From Chryseobacterium fluminis (GTDB lineage Bacteria; Bacteroidota; Bacteroidia; Flavobacteriales; Weeksellaceae): a stretch of DNA of 64,000 nt. Positions 9,002-16,728 of this stretch are shown in pieces; within the stretch, counting starts at the first letter, position 1; every line of letters begins with the position of its first letter. The DNA is taken from NCBI RefSeq assembly GCF_026314945.1, contig NZ_CP111121.1:2790001-2854000 (forward strand), written 5' to 3'. Below the pieces are notes generated by a model. It saw only the letters and a program-made list of their open reading frames with translations, did not search any database and had not been told where the DNA came from. Made by a program: the position numbers and the translations under genes.

Positions 9002-9727
9002 TTAGTGTTGTTTTTGAATGGGCTGAGTCTTCACCTTGATATCAGCAGGTTTTACTGCCGAATCTTTCTTTACAGAATCCTGAACAGGCGGAGTATGTAC
9101 ATTAATCTTGATCGTATCTTTTACGATTCTGTGTGTTTTGGTTTTTACCGACACGTTATCGAAAGATTTTTCCCCGAAAAGCAGCTCCTGCTGGGTATAG
9201 GCCAAAAACAGCAACCCTAACACCGGTAGTACAATCAGAAAAATCCACAAGATCGATTTTTTGAATTTGTAATCACTTTCAGAACTAACAATCTGTACAG
9301 GTTTTCCCGTACTATTGATATCTGAAATTTTGATTTCCTCCAATCCGTAAAAATCCGGATGGTCAGATGGCAGCCTATTTCCTCTGAAATGGGTGTGCCC
9401 GTCTTCAATAAAAATAGTTCCGAGGTTCTGAATATCCACAGCCTGGTCGGCCTGAAGCTTTTTTTTCCAGAAATCGGTCTGAATCTGCAAATCTGTCTTT
9501 GAAGCCTCAAGTGACATCTGCTTCTGGCCTGCAATATAGGCCGCCAGATCATCTGACTGCAGTCCGTAGTCTGAAGTAAAAGCAATCTGGCTGGAAGGAG
9601 GAAGGATGCTCCCATTTTCAGAATTAATAATTGCTTTGGATTTTTCCAGATAGAAAACGCCAAAGTTCGGAACAGTCACCGTTCCGAATTGTTTCAGATA
9701 ATCTAAAATGTAAGCTGAAATATTCAT
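9002..9727 (-). CDS. HU-CCDC81-like single-pass membrane protein
   Basis: 241 aa. The first ~150 residues resemble the paired HU/CCDC81-type domains found in Bacteroidetes proteins that usually end in a SPOR domain: MNISAYILDYLKQFGTVTVP opens the first and WKKKLQADQAVDIQNLGTIF the second. A transmembrane helix follows at about residues 158-177 (ILWIFLIVLPVLGLLFLAY). The C-terminal ~60 residues are low-complexity, rich in Lys, Val, Pro and Gln, and show no SPOR domain. Topology suggests a cytoplasmic DNA- or protein-binding domain and a periplasmic tail. Domain assignment is from pattern memory; role unknown, possibly division or peptidoglycan-associated as in SPOR-containing relatives. Confidence 0.7.
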   Translation of the reverse strand: MNISAYILDYLKQFGTVTVPNFGVFYLEKSKAIINSENGSILPPSSQIAFTSDYGLQSDDLAAYIAGQKQMSLEASKTDLQIQTDFWKKKLQADQAVDIQNLGTIFIEDGHTHFRGNRLPSDHPDFYGLEEIKISDINSTGKPVQIVSSESDYKFKKSILWIFLIVLPVLGLLFLAYTQQELLFGEKSFDNVSVKTKTHRIVKDTIKINVHTPPVQDSVKKDSAVKPADIKVKTQPIQKQH

Positions 9728-9871
9728 TTGATGGCAAATTTATAACTTTCTGATGACTTTTTCGGTCATTTGTTTTTGTAAGAAAGAGAAAATATCGGTT
9801 TATTAATATTGCATTTTTTCATATTCCGTAATCATAAACCTCTTATTTTCTTTATTTTTTTATATATTTTC

Positions 9872-9973
9872 ATGAAAAAACATCTTATATACTCTAAATT
9901 AAAAGCAGTTCGGTTAATTTCATCCTTTTTAGGTATTTCACAATTTTTAACTCTGTTTTTAAATAATACTTAA
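9872..9973 (+). CDS. Candidate small hydrophobic protein (33 aa)
   Basis: ATG-started frame in the 327-nt spacer between the HU-like and TonB receptor genes. The product starts MKKHLIYSKLKAVRLISS: a basic N terminus followed by a hydrophobic stretch SFLGISQFLTLFL, so a membrane or signal-like peptide. It is preceded by an A/T-rich tract and ends 8 nt before the hairpin at 9982. I do not recognise it. Chance is a real alternative in AT-rich DNA. Confidence 0.3.
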   Translation: MKKHLIYSKLKAVRLISSFLGISQFLTLFLNNT

Positions 9974-9979
9974 AAACAA

Positions 9980-10002
9980 AAGGCTGCCGTAGCAGCCCTT
10001 AA
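9980..10002 (-). terminator. Terminator after TonB-dependent receptor
   Basis: GGCTGC (9982-9987) and GCAGCC (9992-9997) form a GC-rich stem with loop CGTA; read on the minus strand it is followed by CTTTTGTTTTT. It lies 50 nt beyond the receptor stop codon. The rest of the 9728-10054 spacer, apart from the small frame at 9872, is AT-rich and shows nothing else. Confidence 0.75.
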
Positions 10003-10054
10003 AAATTAATCTAACATTTTACTTTATATAGAGGTAAAATATTCATCATGAATG

Positions 10055-12157
10055 TTACTGGATTTTCCAGCTGATCCCAAACATAAAGTTGGTCCCTGCC
10101 TGAGAAAAATAATACGGGTCGCCATCATAAACCGCTCCATTGTTCACATATTTTTTATTGAAAAGGTTATTCACCAGTAATTTCAAAGCGATATCATTGT
10201 TTTTAATCTTAAACTGGTACTGGGCATTGAAATCAGTCAGGAAATAATCCTTTAGCTGTAAATTGGTGCTTTCTGTGTTGTCCAGATACTGTTTACCGAC
10301 ATATTGGTTCATCAAAGCAAACTGAAAATTTTTGTTTGGATTGAATTTCAATCCCAGATTGGCAATTACATCTGGTGAAAAAGAAATCTGGGTGTTTCCT
10401 AAATCCGTAACCATCGTTTCATCTTCGATCTTGAAATCTAAATTCCTGTTCTGGCTAAGACTTACATTTCCTGAAAGCTCCCACTGTTTTGATAATTTTG
10501 CCAGTGCTCCTATTTCAATTCCTCTTCTGTAGCTTTCCCCCGAATTTGTCCTGATAAAAGCACCCACATTATTAAGTTCACCATTCAGTACCAACTGATT
10601 TACATAATACATATAGTATAAGTTCGCAGTGAATGAAACAATTCCGAACTGTTTTTCAATTCCGGCTTCGAAATCATGAAGCCTTTCCGCTTTTACATCA
10701 GGATCTGCCATTAAATCATCCCGGTTGGGCTCGCGCTGTGCGTGCGCATACGATAAGAAAACTTTCCCGTTTCCGATTCTGTAGTTCACTCCGGCTTTCG
10801 GATTAAAAAACAACCAGTTTTTATTCATATTTCCGCCTTCGCCATCCCCTTCCTGAAGAATCCTGGTATCATAATCGATATGCCTCAGCTGAAGATCTCC
10901 GAAGAATTCGAAATCATTGACTTTAATTAAAGCTTTGGCAAATCCGGCAACTTCATTTTTCACGGAACGGTTTCTGTAATATTCATATTCATCAACCTGA
11001 GGAAGAAACACCCCGGTCACATTTCCGAAATGCCTGCCGTAATACTGATTGGCGACGGCCCCAAAGTTTAAATCAAGATTTTCAAATTTCCCGTATAAAG
11101 TCGAAACAATTCCGTAAAAATCATTATTAAGCCATTTTTTTCTTATAAAATCAGAATTCTCCTCGTTATTAATATCCGGTAGATTGTATCTTGAAAAAGG
11201 ATCTCCCTGCTTATAATTTTCGTAATAACCTTTGCCTTTTGTATAGTGCAGTGTCGTTTCTAAATTCCAGCGGTCATTGAACTTTTGTTCCCACAGCAAC
11301 TGGTAATGATTTTGTCTGTAGTTATCTGTTTCATTATCATAGAAACTTGAAATATTTCCCGCTTCATCATAAATAGCACCTGAATAATTGAATGTAGGAT
11401 CCGTCTCCCAGGTATTTCTGTCTATACCGTTCCACGCCTGGTATGTTTTTTCTTTACCCCCAAAAGCCATTAAGCGGATTTTAGTATTTCCTTCTTCAAA
11501 AAGCGCGGTAAAGTTATACGAGTTTAGCCTGGATGAAGCCCTGTCGACATATCCGTCGGAATTTATATGCGTATACCGTCCCATCACCGAGAGCCTGTTT
11601 CCCCAGAATTTTCCGGAACCCACTTCTGCGGAATACTTATATGTATTGAAGGAGCCGTAACTGTCATCTGTTTTCACATAGAATTTTTCGTCAGGTTCCT
11701 TAGAAATTACATTGATACTTGCTCCGAATGCAGAAACTCCGTTATTGGAAGTTCCGACTCCTCTCTGAATAACAATCTGAGACGCCGAACTTGTGAGATC
11801 CGGTACGTTGACAAAAAATGTTCCCTGGCTTTCTGAATCATTAAACGGTACGCCATTCATCATGACGTTAATGCCTCTACCGGCAACCCCACGAATTCTA
11901 AAACCGGTATATCCCACTCCATTTCCTGCATCAGAGGTAGAAATAACAGAGGTTTGATTTTTTAAAAGAATCGGTAAATCCTGGCCAAGATTCCGGCTGT
12001 CGAGATCCTTCTGAACATTAATGATTTCTTTTGCGACAGGAAGTCTTTTTGTAAAGCTGACTGCTTCAATTTCCCGTATTTTTAGGGAATCCGTGTTTTG
12101 TGCCTGTACAAAAGCAAAAGAGCCCACGGTAAGCCCTAAAAAAATAAATCCTTTCAT
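10055..12157 (-). CDS. TonB-dependent receptor, TPP-riboswitch controlled (thiamine/precursor uptake)
   Basis: 700-aa outer-membrane receptor. Signal peptide residues 1-19 (cleavage after FVQA), a TonB-box-like IREIEAVSFTK, a plug domain (~35-150, with GVGYTGFRIRGVAGRGINVMMNG), then a 22-strand-type barrel ending in the aromatic C terminus FGISWKIQ. There is no N-terminal carboxypeptidase-like domain and no adjacent SusD, so it is a classical TBDR. The key clue is the TPP riboswitch in its leader: thiamine-repressed TonB receptors of this kind are known in Bacteroides as thiamine transporters, so the cargo is probably thiamine, TPP or a pyrimidine/thiazole precursor. No inner-membrane permease is adjacent. 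Siderophore or vitamin B12 cargo is unlikely given the regulator. Confidence 0.88.
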   Translation of the reverse strand: MKGFIFLGLTVGSFAFVQAQNTDSLKIREIEAVSFTKRLPVAKEIINVQKDLDSRNLGQDLPILLKNQTSVISTSDAGNGVGYTGFRIRGVAGRGINVMMNGVPFNDSESQGTFFVNVPDLTSSASQIVIQRGVGTSNNGVSAFGASINVISKEPDEKFYVKTDDSYGSFNTYKYSAEVGSGKFWGNRLSVMGRYTHINSDGYVDRASSRLNSYNFTALFEEGNTKIRLMAFGGKEKTYQAWNGIDRNTWETDPTFNYSGAIYDEAGNISSFYDNETDNYRQNHYQLLWEQKFNDRWNLETTLHYTKGKGYYENYKQGDPFSRYNLPDINNEENSDFIRKKWLNNDFYGIVSTLYGKFENLDLNFGAVANQYYGRHFGNVTGVFLPQVDEYEYYRNRSVKNEVAGFAKALIKVNDFEFFGDLQLRHIDYDTRILQEGDGEGGNMNKNWLFFNPKAGVNYRIGNGKVFLSYAHAQREPNRDDLMADPDVKAERLHDFEAGIEKQFGIVSFTANLYYMYYVNQLVLNGELNNVGAFIRTNSGESYRRGIEIGALAKLSKQWELSGNVSLSQNRNLDFKIEDETMVTDLGNTQISFSPDVIANLGLKFNPNKNFQFALMNQYVGKQYLDNTESTNLQLKDYFLTDFNAQYQFKIKNNDIALKLLVNNLFNKKYVNNGAVYDGDPYYFSQAGTNFMFGISWKIQ

Positions 12158-12219
12158 TCTCTAAATTTTAAAATTTAATGAATAAAAGGGGCGGATTAAA
12201 TAATGTATCTGTTAAACTT

Positions 12220-12345
12220 AACAATCTGACCTGCCACCTGGCATATAGTCGATTGTTCAACGGTACATTTTAAATTCCCTAAACAGCATTATCCGTTCCA
12301 GGTTCATTGGGTATAATCTCAGCTTTTTACAGCACCCCTTTATTT
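12220..12345 (-). promoter_or_regulatory. TPP riboswitch (THI element) and expression platform
   Basis: On the minus strand the THI-box landmarks appear in order: AAAGGGGTGCTG (to ~12330), GCTGAGATTATACCC (~12327-12309), GAACCTGGAACGGATAATGC (~12305-12285) and TAGGGAATTT (~12278-12270). Downstream, AACAATC (12220-12226) pairs with GATTGTT (12251-12257) around an inner TGCCA-CC-TGGCA hairpin, a plausible expression platform. A -7-like TAATTTCG lies just upstream (12352-12359). About 60 nt separate the platform from the receptor start. The core is confident; the switching mechanism is inference. Confidence 0.92.
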
Positions 12346-12443
12346 CAGCCGCGAAATTACAAAAAATATACGAGATATAGATTTTAACTTCCGTATCAGA
12401 TTTTTTTGATATTTAAAATTAAGCTGCTTTTAAGCTTCCGGCA

Positions 12444-13208
12444 TTAATAGGCTTTATTGTCAGCATCAATATAATAATAATGTATTCCGTCTTTTGAAAC
12501 TTCAAACATCTTACCCAGCTTCCAGCTGAAATTGCGTTTGATATCTTCGTATTCAAAAGGCACGATAATTCTGTTGTTAACGTCAATAATTCCGAATTTG
12601 TCATTATGCAAAGCAATAATCATCGGATCTGTCAAATCATCGCCCTCCAGAATATGCAGATACTGGTACTGCGGATAAATCTGATAGTCTTTGTAATCTG
12701 CCGCATTCTTAAACCTTGCATCTTCAATAATTCCGTAGAAACCGTTTAAGACATATGCATGAAACAGCTGCTGTTTAAACTCACTTTTACATTTCGCAAG
12801 ATCCGAATCTTTATACTGATATACTCTCTTTCCGGACTTATCGATCCTGTATGAAATCTTTTCTTTTTCAACGGTAGCATAGTCTTCGGTGCCGAATTTC
12901 CGGGCTTTTTCATTTGGAGAATTCAAAAGATTGCAGTCTTCAGCAAAAAATACGGCAATATGATAATCCGGCTGAATAATAAATTTCCCTTTTTGGTTGA
13001 TGTATCCGAAATTTCCGTTTTTCTTTTTTGGAATTAAAACAGGAATGTCTTCATTTAATAGTACCAGATCAGGATTGGGCTTTGTCTGAACCGGTTTTTT
13101 CACCTGGCTATTCTGCACACTTTTCACGGGAAGATTTTTCACAGATCGGGTCTGGGAAAAAACGAAAACCGAAATAAATACCCCGAAAAAATTAACTAAA
13201 TTCTTCAT
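12444..13208 (-). CDS. WG-repeat-containing exported protein
   Basis: About 254 aa, signal peptide MKNLVNFFGVFISVFVFSQ (the ATG at 13208 is chosen because it puts Lys-Asn just before the hydrophobic core; ATGs at 13214 and 13217 are alternatives). A Pro/Lys-rich linker (~20-55) precedes WG-like beta repeats: FGYINQKGKFIIQPDY near 75, FYGIIEDARF, and FGIIDVNNRIIVPFEYEDI near 205. WG repeats are beta-hairpin modules of unknown function in periplasmic or surface proteins. Monocistronic and divergent from acnB. No enzymatic motif seen. Confidence 0.75.
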   Translation of the reverse strand: MKNLVNFFGVFISVFVFSQTRSVKNLPVKSVQNSQVKKPVQTKPNPDLVLLNEDIPVLIPKKKNGNFGYINQKGKFIIQPDYHIAVFFAEDCNLLNSPNEKARKFGTEDYATVEKEKISYRIDKSGKRVYQYKDSDLAKCKSEFKQQLFHAYVLNGFYGIIEDARFKNAADYKDYQIYPQYQYLHILEGDDLTDPMIIALHNDKFGIIDVNNRIIVPFEYEDIKRNFSWKLGKMFEVSKDGIHYYYIDADNKAY

Positions 13209-13217
13209 AATCATCAT

Positions 13218-13631
13218 TTGTCTGCAAAAATAGGGCTAAAAATAGAAATTATAAAATTCATATTTATAAAGAATCTAAATAATTTCATCTTTAAAAAATA
13301 TTTAAAATCCGTAAATTTGGGAACATTTTAAGTGTCAGATAATTTAAAACGTTTTGGAGATATGATTTTTGATCATTACAGTATCAAAAAAAGTGTAAAA
13401 CTTACCCCTTAAGAGTTTGTAAAAAATTACAGGTAGGCTATCCACACTTCCAAAAAAATTATATACATAACCTTTAACGCGAACATTTATCTTATATTTC
13501 AAATGAAGTAGATGTTGTTATGACTGCTTTTTGTGCGAAAGGATCTAAATACTTTATATAGTTCGCGCACTTTACAAAAGAAGTATAACAGTGTGTGAAT
13601 CTACTCTTAAATTGAAAAGACTTCTATCATT
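13218..13631. other. 414-nt divergent intergenic region with acnB leader
   Basis: No coding frame is evident. A TAAATTTG box (13312-13319, plus strand) could be the -7 element of an acnB promoter with a long leader, but no good -33 TTTG stands at the expected distance. Near acnB, TGTGCGAA (13532-13539) pairs with TTCGCGCA (13562-13569) in an 8-bp hairpin with one G-U pair and a 22-nt loop, about 60 nt before the start codon. Confidence 0.35.
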
Positions 13632-16412
13632 ATGAATATTTATCAGGATTACATCCAAGAAATTGAAGAAAGAAAAAGCCAGGGGCTTCATCCAAAGCCG
13701 ATTGACGGTGCAGAATTATTAAGTGAAATCATTGCACAGATTAAAGATACAGCTAATAAACACAGGGCTGACTCTCTGAAATTTTTTATTTATAACACTT
13801 TACCGGGAACGACAAGTGCAGCAGGCGTAAAAGCTAAGTTTTTGAAAGAAATTATTCTTGGAGAATCCGTAGTAGAAGAAATAACTCCTGTTTTTGCCTT
13901 CGAATTATTATCTCACATGAAAGGTGGCAAATCGATCGAGGTATTACTGGATTTGGCTTTAGGTAACGATGAAGACATTGCCCGTCAGGCTGCTGAAGTG
14001 CTTAAAACTCAGGTTTTCCTTTATGAAGCAGACACGGACCGCCTGAAGAGCGCCTTCAACAGTGGCCATGCCATTGCAAAAGAAATCCTTGAAAGCTACG
14101 CAAAAGCTGAATTCTTTACTAAACTGCCTGAAGTTGCTGAAGAAATTAAGGTCGTAACATTTATCGCAGGTGAAGGTGACATTTCCACAGACTTACTTTC
14201 TCCGGGTAACCAGGCGCATTCAAGATCAGACCGTGAGCTGCACGGGAAATGCATGATCACTCCCGAGGCGCAGGAAGAAATCCGGGCTTTGCAGATACAG
14301 CATCCTGATGCAAGTGTTATGCTTATCGCTGAAAAAGGAACCATGGGTGTAGGATCATCCCGTATGTCGGGAGTAAACAACGTCGCTTTATGGACCGGTA
14401 AACAGGCGAGCCCTTATATTCCATTTGTAAATATCGCTCCGATTGTCGGGGGTACCAATGGTATTTCTCCGATTTTCCTTACTACGGTAGATGTAACAGG
14501 AGGTATCGGGATCGACCTTCAGAACTGGGTGAAAAAAGTGGACGAAAACGGAAACCCTGTTCGTAACGAGAATGGTGACATCGTTTTAGAAGAAGCTTAT
14601 TCAGTAGCAACAGGAACAGTTTTAACAATCAATACCAAAGAAAAGAAATTATATAACGGGGACAAAGAACTGAAAGATATTTCAAAATCATTTACTCCTC
14701 AAAAATTAGAGTTCATTAAGGCCGGTGGCTCTTATGCCATCGTATTTGGTAAAAAATTGCAGACTTTTGCTGCAAGAGCGTTAGGAATTGAAACGCCTCT
14801 TGTCTTTGCACCTTCCAAAGAAATCTCTATCGAAGGACAGGGTCTTACTGCCGTTGAAAAAATCTTCAACAGAAATGCTGTGGGCATTACGGAAGGTAAA
14901 TTATTACATGCCGGTTCTGACGTCCGTGTAGAAGTGAACATTGTCGGTTCTCAGGATACGACAGGTCTGATGACGGCCCAGGAACTGGAATCAATGGCAG
15001 CAACTGTGATCTCTCCGATCGTAGACGGTGCCTACCAGTCAGGATGTCATACGGCTTCAGTATGGGATAAAAAAGCGCAGACGAATATTCCTAAATTGAT
15101 GAAATTTATGAATGATTTCGGAGTAATCACAGCGCGTGATCCTAAAGGTGAATACCATGCAATGACAGATGTTATTCATAAAGTTCTTAATGACATTACG
15201 ATCGACGAGTGGGCCATCATTATAGGTGGTGACTCTCACACAAGAATGTCTAAAGGAGTTGCTTTCGGAGCTGACTCAGGAACAGTAGCCCTGGCATTGG
15301 CAACAGGAGAAGCATCAATGCCTATCCCAGAATCGGTGAAAGTGACTTTCAAAGGAGATATGAAAGAGCATATGGATTTCCGTGATGTCGTTCATGCTAC
15401 GCAGGCGCAGATGCTAAAGCAATTTGATGGTGAAAATGTATTCCAGGGCAGAATCATTGAGGTTCACATCGGGACACTACCTGCTGACCAGGCCTTTACA
15501 TTCACAGACTGGACTGCTGAAATGAAAGCCAAAGCTTCTATCTGTATTTCTGAGGATGATACTTTAATCGAGTCACTGGAAATTGCCAAGAGCAGAATCC
15601 AGATCATGATCGATAAAGGAATGGATAATCATAATCACGTTCTTCAGGGTCTCATTAATAAAGCCAATAAGAGAATCGAGGAAATAAAAACCGGTGATAA
15701 ACCGGCGCTTACTCCAGATGCAAATGCCAAATATTACGCAGAAGTAGTTGTAGATCTTGATCTTATCGTTGAACCCATGATTGCTGATCCGGATGTAAAC
15801 AATGATGATGTTTCTAAAAGATATACCCACGACACCATCAGGGATCTTACGTACTACGGAGGCGGAAAAAAGGTTGATCTTGGATTTGTAGGATCTTGTA
15901 TGGTTCACAAAGGAGATTTGAAAATCGTTTCCCAAATGCTTAGAAATATTGAAAAGCAAAATGGTAAAGTAGAATTTCAGGCTCCATTGGTAGTGGCTGC
16001 TCCTACGTATAACATCATTGACGAATTAAAAGCTGAGGGTGATTGGGAATTCCTGGAAAAATATTCAGGTTTCGAATTTAACGATAATGCTCCTAAAGGG
16101 GAAGCGCGTACCCAATACGAAAACATGATGTATCTTGAGCGTCCGGGATGCAACCTTTGTATGGGTAACCAGGAAAAAGCCGAGAAAGGAGATACTGTTC
16201 TGGCGACGTCTACCCGTCTTTTCCAGGGAAGAGTGGTTGAAGATTCTGAACGCAAAAAAGGAGAATCTTTATTAGCTTCCACTCCGGTGGTCGTACTTTC
16301 TGCGATCATGGGCAGAATTCCCAATATCGATGAATATAAAACAGCTGTAGAAGGTATCGATCTTACATCTTTTGTACCTTCAATCAAAGAATTGGTTACC
16401 GTAGGTCATTAA
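13632..16412 (+). CDS. acnB: Bifunctional aconitate hydratase 2 / 2-methylisocitrate dehydratase
   Basis: 926-aa AcnB, citrate to isocitrate in the TCA cycle, in other bacteria also 2-methylisocitrate formation. AcnB domain order is visible: N-terminal HEAT-like helical domain (1-~160), the swivel domain moved to the N-terminal side (~170-390, including GEGDISTDLLSPGNQAHSRSD and GVGSSRMSGVN), then the [4Fe-4S] core. Cluster cysteines are Cys756 (VGSCMVH), Cys840 and Cys843 (GCNLCMG). The active-site motif GGDSHTRMSKGVAFGADSG is near residue 535. Length is slightly above the E. coli enzyme (865 aa). Its neighbour 316 nt downstream is an aconitase of the other structural class. Confidence 0.95.
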   Translation: MNIYQDYIQEIEERKSQGLHPKPIDGAELLSEIIAQIKDTANKHRADSLKFFIYNTLPGTTSAAGVKAKFLKEIILGESVVEEITPVFAFELLSHMKGGKSIEVLLDLALGNDEDIARQAAEVLKTQVFLYEADTDRLKSAFNSGHAIAKEILESYAKAEFFTKLPEVAEEIKVVTFIAGEGDISTDLLSPGNQAHSRSDRELHGKCMITPEAQEEIRALQIQHPDASVMLIAEKGTMGVGSSRMSGVNNVALWTGKQASPYIPFVNIAPIVGGTNGISPIFLTTVDVTGGIGIDLQNWVKKVDENGNPVRNENGDIVLEEAYSVATGTVLTINTKEKKLYNGDKELKDISKSFTPQKLEFIKAGGSYAIVFGKKLQTFAARALGIETPLVFAPSKEISIEGQGLTAVEKIFNRNAVGITEGKLLHAGSDVRVEVNIVGSQDTTGLMTAQELESMAATVISPIVDGAYQSGCHTASVWDKKAQTNIPKLMKFMNDFGVITARDPKGEYHAMTDVIHKVLNDITIDEWAIIIGGDSHTRMSKGVAFGADSGTVALALATGEASMPIPESVKVTFKGDMKEHMDFRDVVHATQAQMLKQFDGENVFQGRIIEVHIGTLPADQAFTFTDWTAEMKAKASICISEDDTLIESLEIAKSRIQIMIDKGMDNHNHVLQGLINKANKRIEEIKTGDKPALTPDANAKYYAEVVVDLDLIVEPMIADPDVNNDDVSKRYTHDTIRDLTYYGGGKKVDLGFVGSCMVHKGDLKIVSQMLRNIEKQNGKVEFQAPLVVAAPTYNIIDELKAEGDWEFLEKYSGFEFNDNAPKGEARTQYENMMYLERPGCNLCMGNQEKAEKGDTVLATSTRLFQGRVVEDSERKKGESLLASTPVVVLSAIMGRIPNIDEYKTAVEGIDLTSFVPSIKELVTVGH

Positions 16413-16454
16413 TCGAATAAAAAAATAAGTCGAAAGACTTTTCTAAGTTATATA

Positions 16455-16496
16455 AGAAAGATTTTAGTCCGTTGGATTAGAATCTTTCTTTTTTAT
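16455..16496 (+). terminator. Strong terminator after acnB
   Basis: AAGAAAGATT (16455-16464) pairs with AATCTTTCTT (16481-16490), continued inward by TTAGTCC/GGATTAG with G-U pairs around a 3-nt loop: a 17-bp stem followed by TTTTATTT. The rest of the 16413-16728 spacer shows no further recognisable feature. Confidence 0.85.
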
Positions 16497-16728
16497 TTAG
16501 AATCTTTCCATTTAAGACCAGTGAAAATTATTTTAACGTATGTCAATGATTCAAAATTTATTTTTTCCTTAACTTGATAGGTATTAAAAATAGTAATGAT
16601 TCATCTTATTTATCCCGATTCGCAAGGCTAGGAATAGATTTTGATGAAATGGTAAGGATAGAATTCTCCGGAATTATTTAATATGAATTCGGGAAAACAT
16701 ATTACAAAAGCAAAAAATTAAAACAGAT

